Origin: Elysia marginata
Lineage: Eukaryota > Mollusca > Gastropoda > Plakobranchidae
Direction of reading: 5' to 3'
NCBI GenBank assembly: GCA_019649035.1
Contig: BMAT01010593.1
Location: 214,292-241,513, forward strand
DNA: 27,222 nucleotides
The translations under genes and the position numbers were made by a program. Under the pieces are notes generated by a model, which searched no databases, had not been told where the DNA came from, and saw only the letters and a program-made list of their open reading frames with translations. Every line of letters begins with the position of its first letter. Position 1 is the first letter of the stretch. Below are positions 8,970 through 20,900 of the stretch, piece by piece.

Positions 8970-11900
8970 GTATGTTTTTAAAGATTTCAATTTGATCAAC
9001 CATATTTAATCTTAAGTTTATGTTAACATTACTTGCTTTTTATTTAAAATTGGCTTTTTGATTCAAATGGCTCTAGATCAATGTACAAAAAGCATTTGTA
9101 CAAAAATATAGTGAAGACAAAGCACTTGGCTTGTAAACAAGATCTGCCACAGTGTTGATGCTTGGACTAACAATATTCAGAGAATAGAAAAATCTTAGAG
9201 ACAAAGCTGTGTAAAATCACTTGTAATTATGGACCATAAAAACTCTCAAAGTAACAGTAATCAAAACTTAGTCTAGTTCCAGTGCTTCTCAAGCCTGCAA
9301 CCTCTGACTCTAGATGCTTTGTACAGTGTTATTCTTTTATGTTGACTTGGGTGCCAAATATCTGCTGCGTTTTTTACTCTCTTTTTTTTTGTAGCTTTTT
9401 ATGTATTTTCTTTATCTATTCATTATTTCTTCCACTACTTATATATATAAATATATATATGATATTTTTTATGCACATTCACTTTTCTGAACTTTTGTAT
9501 GTTAAGTTTTAAATTATCAAAATTCTTTTTGTAATTTTTAAATAATAAAGAAAGAAACCCCATTAAATGATGCAGCTTTTTTTTTAATTGTTAGATTTGG
9601 AAACCTGGCTCGAAAGGTTTTTTTACAATTTTTGAGTGTGGAATGCATCTATTGCATGTAATTTAAGCCTAATTTCGTTTTATTTTTCTTGCAATTATTC
9701 CAAATACATGTACATGTAAGTGATAAGCATTTTATTTTATAAACGACAATCATTATTTATTATCATAATACTGTGGAACTATATTCTTACTTTGATATAT
9801 TGATTTGAACCAAGAATTTTATGTTCGATATTTTTAAGCATGCTTTGAAAATTGAAGGGGAGAAAAAGTTCAGGTTGTTAAACATATCTGAAATACATTT
9901 TTGTTTACATTTTTGCTGTAACAGGAATGGATCTTCAAGGGCTTTTGGAAATGAAAAACCTTGCTTTCCTGCTCTCAGCCTTTCAAGCAAGTGTTAACCT
10001 TTTTTTTTTTTTCTTTTGAGCGATGGCCTTGTTTTAAGAGAAATATGTTTTTTTTTTACTTAGTTCAATAGACTCTACTTAGCTGATATTTTTGAGATTT
10101 TGGCCAAGCATTATATTTAACTAAAAATGGAAAAAAAAAAATAGGAAAATAGTGGCCCTTGGGGTAAACTTATTAGCACTGCACATCAGTAAAGTTTACA
10201 CATAAAAAAAAATTTACCTTTTATTTTAGGTTACTGAATTTCTGATAAACTAAAACTTTTATTTTCTTGGTTCAAATTTGTTCTTAAAGTAATTTGAAAC
10301 AATCCCTTACATTTCCTTTTGGAAGAATTGACTTTAAAAAATGTAAATATTCAAGAATTTTATCGTCCCCAACAGATGTCTCACCTGTGATTCCTGTTCT
10401 GGGTGGATCTAGCTCTGGAAAGCCCTTCACGAGTATTGAGATGGTCACAGATATTAATGTAAGATCAATTCAAAGACAAAGTGCATTGACAAATGTATTA
10501 ATGTTTAGTTTATAGAGCTCAATACATGTATGTTTGCTGTCACTTAGCAGAGGTCATAATTTGCCTTAGAAATCCTGGATGTACAGAGCTTCTTGCGGTA
10601 ATCCTTAGTTATTGATTCCTCCTAGATTTTACATTTCACTCGGTACAATTTTTTATATACTTTATTCAAACATTCCTGCTTTGTATTTCCCAGCTGACAG
10701 GCAAAAGAAATAGCTGATATGACCAATCAAATGATTATTGAGTGTTAATACTATCCTGACAGATTTTCAAGTGGATGTTTCTCTGTATCTTGCATGATTT
10801 TCATCCATCACTTGTTAGATCTATAGAGAGTTTAGAATTTTACCAAGCACCTAGTATAAGCCTAGCAAGGGTAAGGGTGATTGGGCGGAACAAATAAAGC
10901 CGCTGCTTAGTAACGAAATGAAAGATGGATAGCTAGAAACCTTTTCTGGAATTAATAATATTTAGGAACTCTTGATTGTTTTGTTAACTCTGTAGGCTGA
11001 AAGGCTGAATAGATTTCATTTTCAAAAGGCAGGACCTTGGTCTGGGTATCTACTACAGTTGAGAATGTTCTTTAAATGATTAAGTCCCATAAACCACTAA
11101 CAATGGCTCAACTGCAAGCAGTAGAGTCCCAAGAACTGCTGTCACCAACTTGGTCTAAATTTAGGGAAGCATACCAGTTCTTGACCGGCCCAGTTTGGTA
11201 CAGTCCTAGTTAGTTACTGTTTATCATGTCCAGTAATTACAAGCCCAGTTTGTCACAGGTACACCCTGCCTTGCATGTGTCTGAACGATGGAAGTTATGT
11301 CTAACTCTGTCAAAAAGAAAAAAAAGGAATGATTGGTTGGTTGTATGGATTGACATTTATTTTTCAATTATTGTTTACAAAATAAAATTCATTTTTGAAG
11401 TTTTATAGTAATTTGCTTTGAAAAGGGTAGAAAAAGGAAGAAACATGGAACAACACAAGCTGAGTGGACATCTTTTTGGGACTTTCTCTACACCACCAAT
11501 TTGAAGTCGGAGAACAAAAAAAAAACAAGTAAACAAAACGACCTCTTTATCACCCTTCTTTCAAGACATTTGTATACAGATCAACACATGTGTGTGAAAA
11601 GAAAGTTCATTGCAAATGGAAGTTAAGAGAAGAGCTTCCAATGTAAATTATCCAAGACCACTAAACTTTTCAAAAGCCAAGAAAAGATGCCTAACAAAGA
11701 GGTAGTTCGGCAACATGTAGGAATGGGCAAACATGATTTTGTCCTCATGGTGCAGGCCTGTGACAAAATGGGCCTTTTGCATGACAAACTGAGCCGCTGA
11801 CATGACAAACTGTGCCTCTGACAAACTGAGCAGCACACGAAATTTAGATCTAAAGACCAAGCAAAGAAAAGCTTACACGGTTTGGTGTGAAGTGATGCTG

Positions 11901-14900
11901 AATGGTTCTCTGCCTCCTTCAATTTGCCTTGGATATCCTCCATATTTATATATATCCAGATTTAGAATCAAAATTTTTCTAGCAAAGTAAAGGAGACGTA
12001 AATTGTTAGCTTCAAGGTGGTTTGGCACTGTGGGACTGAATCATTTAAACCCTCATAATTTCCACTGTTTCGTCAAACTAGTTCAACATGTTACACTGAT
12101 CCCTCAAAGTGTTTGCACTCCTAATTACCACTATACCGGAAATATGTTGACACTAATCATAAAATATACAGTTTATGACCTATCCTATTGTCCTTTCTCA
12201 GCTAAATACAATTGAAAATGGCAATAACTTGTCTCCACCCTCATACAGCCTTAGCACACCTGTTGAACAAAAACGCTTGCCTCCATGACATTGGCTTACT
12301 TCAAACGAGGCTAATAATAGTAATTAGATTTAAAATACAATAAAGTATCAAAGCGCTTCCCAAAATAAAAAGTACACAATTTCTGTCATATAACTTAAAA
12401 AAAAAACATGGATAACGTCTACAGACAATTGAAAATTGAAAAATATGAATAGATAGGCCTACATATGAAGTGTAAGAACATGAACATGGACAAGATAATG
12501 TGTAAATTTAGAGTTCCTAATTTCTGCTAATGACTTAGGCTATGCACTAAAAAGACTTAATGATTACAGAACTATTAGCAACAAATAAATTTTTAATTTT
12601 TTAAATCTGATTATTTCCCAGAGTTATGCCTGCTTGTTTCCCTTAACTTCGTTTTTCACGAGAAAGGAGCATTTGGGAGGATAAAGATTATTGTGTTATT
12701 AGTCTACTTTATTTTTTTGGAAATGAAGAGAATTTTGTTTCTTAAAAAAAAAAAAAAGCAGTGGTAATAGTTCTCCACTTTTTTGCATGTTTTTTTTGTT
12801 TCATTTCCAATTTGACAAGAAATTTTGACATTTTCAGATCTCTTGTGAAGCCTTATCACTGAGTAGGCCTACCTCAACTATGCAGCGATGTGTGGAAAAA
12901 TCTCTGCCTCACGAAATGAACTTATCTCAACAAGTCAACTTGACAAGTGGGGAATGCTCTTCCAGAAAATTTACCAGGGAAATACAGAGGACATGTGACG
13001 GTCATACTAAACTTGCAATAGCAAGTATACCAGAAACTCAGCCAACTTTGGACTCTGACTCACTTTATCCTCCTGCACTTTGTGCCAAAAAACTGCCTGA
13101 ACAGCTCACCTTGTTTAAAGTTCAAGATGATGAGTGCGCACAGTCCAGCACCACTAGGCCTCCCTCAATTTCCTCACCGCAACACTGTTCTGCCAATCTC
13201 AGCCCAAATGATTTACATGCTACAAGGCCCATCGAGGAAAATCCACGTTGCAGTGAAGTTTTTAAAGAAAGCAATGCAAAATTCAGAACACCTGGAATGG
13301 CTGACCCTACAAACAGTTATTCGTCTCTTTCTTCAAGGTTAATTTTAAACTGTGATGCTGAACATGTAAATAATGCTCCACCAGTGAATTCGCTTGAAAC
13401 ATATCAAACTGAGACAGGCAGCAGCGGAACTGTAGATGATATTAAAATATCATGCAAAGAAAAGAGTCATAAGACTAAGTGTACAGAAAGTACAAAATGC
13501 CTGGAATCTAATCTTCAGCCTTACGAAGTCAAAAGTTCGAATGCTGCTGAAGGTGTGAAATTGAATAAAGACAACCATGCAAGTTTAAAAACTGATGCAA
13601 AAGTACACAATCAATCTAAAGATGAGCAACAACTCAAACGCAAACAAAGCCCTGAGGCGAATGTCAATGTGTCGCAGTGCAGCAGCAGCAGCAGAAAGAA
13701 AGATTTAGCTCTTTTGGTAAGAGAAAGAAACCATTGATGATATAGAGGCACTGTTTAAGAACAAAACTAAATTTTTTACCAAAACTCTGTTACTTTGGTC
13801 TATTTTGATTCAGCTAGGGTGAAGTGACTGAAGAAAATTATATTGGAAGAGAAAAAAAGAGATAAGACACCAAGTATGTCAAGTTTTTTTGCAAATAAAC
13901 TATCTGGCAAAGTAAACCTTGTTTGCCAGACCCAATGTTTGCTTTCTTCACCTCACTGACGAAGGTCTGGTTGATTTTAGTAGCAAAATTGCTCTTTACA
14001 TCAAGTACTGCCTTTATCTGCAACTCTAGAGTCTGTTTTAAGCCTTCTGCCATTTATCCTAAGATTTTACTTAAATTCCTCAAAGGTCCTCTTGGATGGA
14101 CAAAAAACCTTTAAACTTACCCTAAGCAGTTTAAATTCAGTGGATTTCACTCTTTGTTATTTTTCTGTGTCAAATTATTTTAACCACTTCAAATAAACCT
14201 TTTAGAGTAATGATTTAGAAAAATCAAAATAGTTATTACTTTCCCAGTTGTCCGTTATTATATGCGTTCCAGCAATACAGAATTTATCCGTTTTCTTTTT
14301 TAAAACAAAATTCTTTCCAGATTTACTTATACAGTAGTTGAAAATACGTCAGAATCATAGTTCCACAAATCTATTGCTGTAAAACGTTTTGTGTCTATAG
14401 TGCTAATGCCTTTTTTGTGAAATATAACATCCTCGTGATTCGTTTGTTGCAACAACGTTGACTTTCTTCTCTTTCCTTTTATTTCAAAGACTCACCAGAA
14501 AGAAGAAGAGTCTCTGAATCTGCTGATTAGCCTCAGTACCAAGCTGTCGGACAAGTTGGATTGTGGTCTTCCTCATGCTCAAGCAGGTAATCCATTGTGA
14601 AAATAATAAACACCGCTATATCAATGGCCGGCATATCAAACCTCTGATGTGGCTATTTTTCCTACAGCCACATCAGAGGTTTGATGTGTCGGCCATCAAT
14701 ATAGTGTGCCCACAAAATAAGTCTAGTTGTAGAAGTTGGTGATTTGAAGCATGTAAACAGTGTGGAGCAATGTAGCTCAGTGGTTTGTGCACGAGACTTG
14801 TGATCCGGAGGTTGCAGGTTTAATGCCCATGCCCAATCATGTCTCATGTTGTATGTGCCTTGGGAAAGCAACTTATCCTCACTTTCCTCAGTCCACTTAA

Positions 14901-17900
14901 TTGTAAAATGGGTACCTGGCTCTAGATAGTGCTTGCAGTTTGTGGAATGCTTGTATTTTAGTGCCAAAACACAGCCATACTATAATGCTCTGAAATATGA
15001 GATGGATTTGCTATGCTAAGTTATGGCTTGCTGGGGGAAAGATATTACTCTTTTTGTTGAGGATTCAAAATGTAGAGAAAGGGAAAAAACCCCAGACTTT
15101 TCAATGGCCTCCTCTCAAAAAAGGAATTTCTGACTTTAAACTCATCCACCCTGGACACGAGACATATGATGAAGCGTCCTGAGTTATATTCATTTGAAAG
15201 AGAAACAAAAAAGAGAGGCATTTGATTTGCTTATATTTTTGTAAATGCCTTTCTAAAATTTTAAATGGCATCTAAAAAAGATGTTATACCTGGATATGAA
15301 AGGATAAAGATGACAGCAAATTCTTTTTTCAATATCTCTTATATTGTTTACAAATGTATAGCGCCCTCTTTTTTTTCTTCAGAAGAACAGGTTGCAAAAT
15401 TTGTCAGTATTCTTTCAAAGTTGAGGAAAATTCAAGAGAAAGAGCAAGAAAAACTCTCATCATCCAAGAAAGGAAGATGTCGTAGGGGAGAGTCACTACA
15501 GGCAAAGTTAACTCGGCTGGAGCACAGACAAAGTCTCCTAAAACGTGCAGAGTTCAAGAATGCCATACTGGTGAAAAAGTGAGCATCTCTTTTGACTATT
15601 TAGATGTAGGCCAATTTATTTTGATCGATAGTTTTAATCATTTTCTTTCCCTTTACTTCAGGGCACCTCAGTAATCAGGTCACACTGTCAAAAATGAAAA
15701 AAAAAATGTAGATGGCTGAAGTGTTTTACTAAACTACCATGCTTGGGTTTTAACCATATCACATCGCACCAGTTACACCCCTTCTTTATCCCTCTGAACC
15801 ATAAACTCTGCAGGCTACTACTCCCAGTAAAGGCTCAAATTTTTAAGTTCCTTTGTTTGCGAAACTCGGCAGTCACTCCGAGCTTGCGGGTTGGTGCAAA
15901 AGGGTTTTGAACTACCGTACTCCTAGTGTAAGCAGTGGCGCAAAGCATTGTAACTAGGCCCACACTCTGAGCGTATGGGATGATGTGAAAAGGTAGATTT
16001 TGATTGTCCATAAGCACAAAAGAGCCTGATTTCTTTGCACTCATTCTTCAAAATCACAAATTCGTTGCACTTTTTTGTTTTCGACTCCCAATTTCCTTTT
16101 TAAGCACTTAAAGTTTCTACTGTATAGCCAAACTAGTTCAAACAATTTTTAACAAAGATATTGACAACGGCAACAAAATTAATAGTTAAATGCCAACCAT
16201 ATTGGCTGTCTTAGCCCCCCTTGTATGCTAATGCAAATCAAGTGTCACTAACTTTCCATGTATCTGCTTTCCTTAGGATATCTGGTTAAACAAACATGCT
16301 TGACTTCACTAACCAGCTAAGCACTAAAAACACAGTTTCCTTCTCTCTTCTCCTTCCCATCCCTCTCCTTTCTTTCACGCCCAGTCACTAGCAGATTATT
16401 GAACACTGAAAAGCTAACTTGATGACGCAAGTACATGTATTACCCTTGATAATGAAAGCTCAAATACTCCTTTCTTAAACATTTTGATTTTCCTTAACGA
16501 ATTTTAGGAAAACAGTCTGGACTGTATCAAGAAATAAATTGTAACCCATAAAGCGTTTTGAAATGATGAGCTGGCCTCAAGAATGTTTGATGTTAAAAGT
16601 AGGGATCATTGACACAACTTTTTTTCTTTTCTATGTGTTCAACCTTATACTCTGGCGCTGTGGCAGCCTAGTTGCCTATCACTATATGTCTTTGATCATC
16701 ATTTAGAAACAAGTGACAATTGCTTGTTATGTTAAACCTCATAATGTTATGTGTCGATGAAACAGTGTAATCCTCTTATACTGAGAGAAACTATTGACAG
16801 TTTCTTGATTGATTACAGCCTTTTTTAATTTTATAGAACTACTTAAAATTTCCTTTCATATGGACTTTCATATGCTTTTCTCTGACACATTGACAGGCTT
16901 ATTAGCTTAATCAGCGCTATCCATGAGCGTATGTCGGTGAGACAGTAGGTAATCAGTGTAATTAGTCATACATCTACCTATCCATAGGTTTAGCTACGTC
17001 TCCACCCATCTTAACACAGTGCCAGAGGTTGAGGAGTTACACATCAAAACCAGAAAATACCTCTTAAAAGTTTTAGAAATTTCTTTGTTTGATATTGATC
17101 ATACATATTTTTCCTCCTTAGCTTAGTATTTTATTTACTGACAAATTTACATACCGACATCATTATTTCTTGCAAGGGCATGTAGATGTAACTGGATTTC
17201 ACAGTATATGAATTGATTGTAATTCACTCTCAGAACTCACTTCTTTCTTTTTCAGAACTTTATTTGTGTAGCCATATGTTAGACCACCAAGGCAAATCAG
17301 TGAAACTGTTCAGACTAGTTTTAAGTCAAAGCCCTTTAAACACAAATATTTGTTATTGAACCAAAAGAAATGTTTGTTTTTAGGGGAGGTACATGTATCA
17401 AAGATATCACTTTTTCCAACCTCTAAAAGTGCATAAAATACACTTGTAAGAGATGTTCATACCTCAATATAAAAAATTTGACCTGTAAGAATACCTGGTC
17501 TACCCTGATCTCACTTGGCTTCATCCACTCTTTCTCTCTCAAGCTTACGTAATAAAGTTGGTTTGACCGAGCTTGATCTAAGCTTATAACAAAAATTGAA
17601 AACATTTATTAGCATGAGGCAACCAGGGTAAATCTAGCACAACTCAGAATTTTGACAATTTTTTGGTAACACAATCTTGTGGAGATTTTTATGTAGGCCC
17701 ACTCAAAAGGAAAGAAAAGAAGGTAACATATCTCTGAAATCTATACATCTGGACGGATGTTTTTTTTTATTGTTTTTTTTTTAATATTAAATTAAATTGA
17801 GAATTTTGAAATATTGTTAGCAAATATTCATCTTTCAAGGGATCTAACTGAAAGTGAGTTGATATAACTTGTAACTGGTATAGACTGGTTGTCGCACATT

Positions 17901-20900
17901 TGAGTTTTAACAGGTGTATCTAACCTATTGATTTTTTGCACTTCTTTTTCATTCTGCTAGGCTAGCTGAAGCCAGACGCAATTCAGTGTCTGCAAGTAAG
18001 AGCCAATCATTGTCATCTCAGATAAGCGAGACATGTGGAGCCACTACCCGTATACCATCATCATCTCAGATAAGTGAGACATGTGGAGCCACCACTCATA
18101 TAACAGAAAACAAAGATTTTGACTCTGCAACTGAGGTGACAGAGCCCCCCAAAGTTATGGTACCAGTAAGGGAAGATCCGACTGAATTCCATGACTATGT
18201 TAAACCCTGTAAAAAATCAAAGTCACTCTTTTGTCCTTCGAAAAAGATAGCTAAAAATCAATCCAACATACCTTACACGGACTCTAGCCAGTCTGAGGGT
18301 CTTAATGCAAGTTATATAACTAATCAACAAACTATGACTGGAAATGAAAAGTGTAAAGAAGTGTCTAAAGCAGAAAGTGTCTTAGATCAAAACATGATTT
18401 GTTTGGCCATCGATAGAAATGTGGAGAAATTAACATTAGACAAGACAGAAAAGGAGAATGGTGGAACTAAAAAAGGAAACAATAAAAATTTTGCATCCTG
18501 CAATGAGCAAGTTGAACAGCTGAATTCCTACTTAGCTAACACACTTGTCCAACACCCTTTGATAATCACAAACAACGAAAGTACTAAACCTGAGCATCAA
18601 CAATTTCAAACTGCAAACAAGCAGTCCATAAATGAGAACAAGTCAACCTTCAATGAGAATTCGACTGCAAACTGTAATCCTTCCGAGAATCTTGAAGAAG
18701 ATACATTGAGCCCAGCTGATCATTTGACTGCAGTCTCAGACTCTGCTAAACAACCCAAAGAAGACAATAGAGAAGCAAATAAAATCACTGCTCAGCACTT
18801 TAAAATTGACCATCCATGTCTTAAGCAAAATAGTTTGGACAATTATTCATTGCCAAAGCATAAGAAAAACAAAGCCACTGCAGATCAACTTCTTCAAGAT
18901 TTAAAGTCACCAAAGTCTATATTTAAAACTAATGTGAATTTTGTTAAAACAAATGGATGCAACACTGATAGAGCGAGAATAAAGAAATCTTCCACAGCTT
19001 TTACAGCTTCAGACAGGCTGTCAAGTCCTGAGGCTAAGACAAGCACTTTATCTCAGATACCTGTATGTCTGAAGGATAATGCTACATCTGAATCCTCCAT
19101 AAGGCCTATAATTAGTCTTCAAGGGTATGAATCTCTTGCCTCCAGCAGTAAGGAAACCAATACCCTCTCTGTTAATACTTTACCTGAAGTTAATTCAATG
19201 CATACTCAAATTCCTGCGGCGATACCTGATCATGATTCATCTCCAAAAATAAATTGCACATCTGGTTCCATTCCATTTCAAACAAAAGCTTCTGCTACTT
19301 GGCTACAGAAGCCACCTCATGAGGCTGTAAAGCTAACGAGATGTTATGAAACTAGCAAAAGAGAGCAAAGGATCACAGTGGCACAGGCTGCAAGACAACA
19401 ATCAAGCCCACCACTTGTTTTTACATCCCCAAGTACACATAATCATATGAATTCAACAGGTTTAGCAATGAATACTCATCAACCATCAGACAGCACAGAG
19501 AGCAAAGCCAATCCAGCCTCCCCTTGTTCCACTATAAGCTCCTGCCTCTTTACAATCCCATTAAGCCTAAAACTTAAAAATATGGCACAAGGAGGACCAT
19601 CATTTGATCAAAACCAGCAGGGAAAAGGTTTAGAGTCTAGCTTTATTTCCAATAACTCACCAAAAAACTTTTCTGTACATACAGCAATATCGTCTACACT
19701 CCCAGCTCCACACCCGTCACGCCTGATAACTGGTTCTAACCTGTGTCCAGACAATATTACAATTCAGCCGCTAACATCTACATATGCCAGCCAACAGTCT
19801 ACGCCATGTGAGCAACTTACCCAAAACTCTAGCACCATTACAACATCATGCAACAGATCAGAGATTTTTTCATTTCAATCTGAGACACGAAATTTAGAAA
19901 ATTCAAATAGATTGAAGAATCCAGTTTTTGCTGATAAGTCTTTTTTAAATGACAGCACAAGTACGCCAAGACAAAATGCTGGGTGTTCAGCAATGGACAC
20001 TAGTTGTACTGAGCACAGAATTTCCAAAGAAAAGTGTGGAGAGACCAAAAAAAGGAAAAAGGTTCAGCGAGATACACAAACATACAACCTCCCTACAGGC
20101 AAATTAAATGCATCATCTAAAAGTCAGCAAAATAAACATGTGGGCAAAACGACATCAAAGATAAACATGACGACTAAAGGAAGAAAAGGCACTGGTAAGA
20201 AAACCACAAATAGCACTCTTGTGAGTCAGGGTCACATTGGAGATTATTTCCCTAAACTATCAGCAATTTGTTGTACGGATGCTTTACCTGCTCAAGAGAC
20301 GGGGCCAATCTCTACCCTTGTGCCAAGCACGGCTACAACTCAATCTAGTCCAAGTGACAGAGTCCCATCTGCTGCTCATAACAAAAACAATTTCTCACCA
20401 GGTTTGGTTCAACATGGACCTGCGAGTAATTTTAAATACGCCAGAGTGGAAGACATCTCTAAAGAAAACCACTGTTTTCTTGGAGGCTCGCCAAGTGTAA
20501 ACCCTAAAAACTTTGAGTTTGAGCAGATAATAGCAGTACGTCGTTCAGAAAATTCAAGACCTTTGATGAAGTTTGAAACCGTTCACCTCATTAACGATGA
20601 TGAGTTGTCAGTTGGAGGGACGGATATGGAGGTTTTTTGGTTGGAAAATTTCTCAGATATGCGTATGACAGAAGAGTTTTGGTTCACTGTGGATGCATGG
20701 TAAAAATTTCATCATGACATGGAGTTCGATATATCTTCAACCCCTTGTGAAAACAATTTAACCTTGAATTTCCGTAACTCAAAATATGAGTATAGATTTC
20801 AAGAGAAAGATAGAATCTATAATCTAATGATGCAGTTTGAGTATGCAAGCATGATAATTATCCAAGTTTATGGTCTTATGCCATAATGACCCAAATTACC

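Noticed and set aside
13082-13342. 86-codon frame overlapping the 879-bp exon
   Set aside because: Alternative-frame shadow of the exon, whose own frame is open throughout and fits both splice phases.
20237-20500. 87-codon plus-strand frame
   Set aside because: Shadow frame inside the large coding exon.
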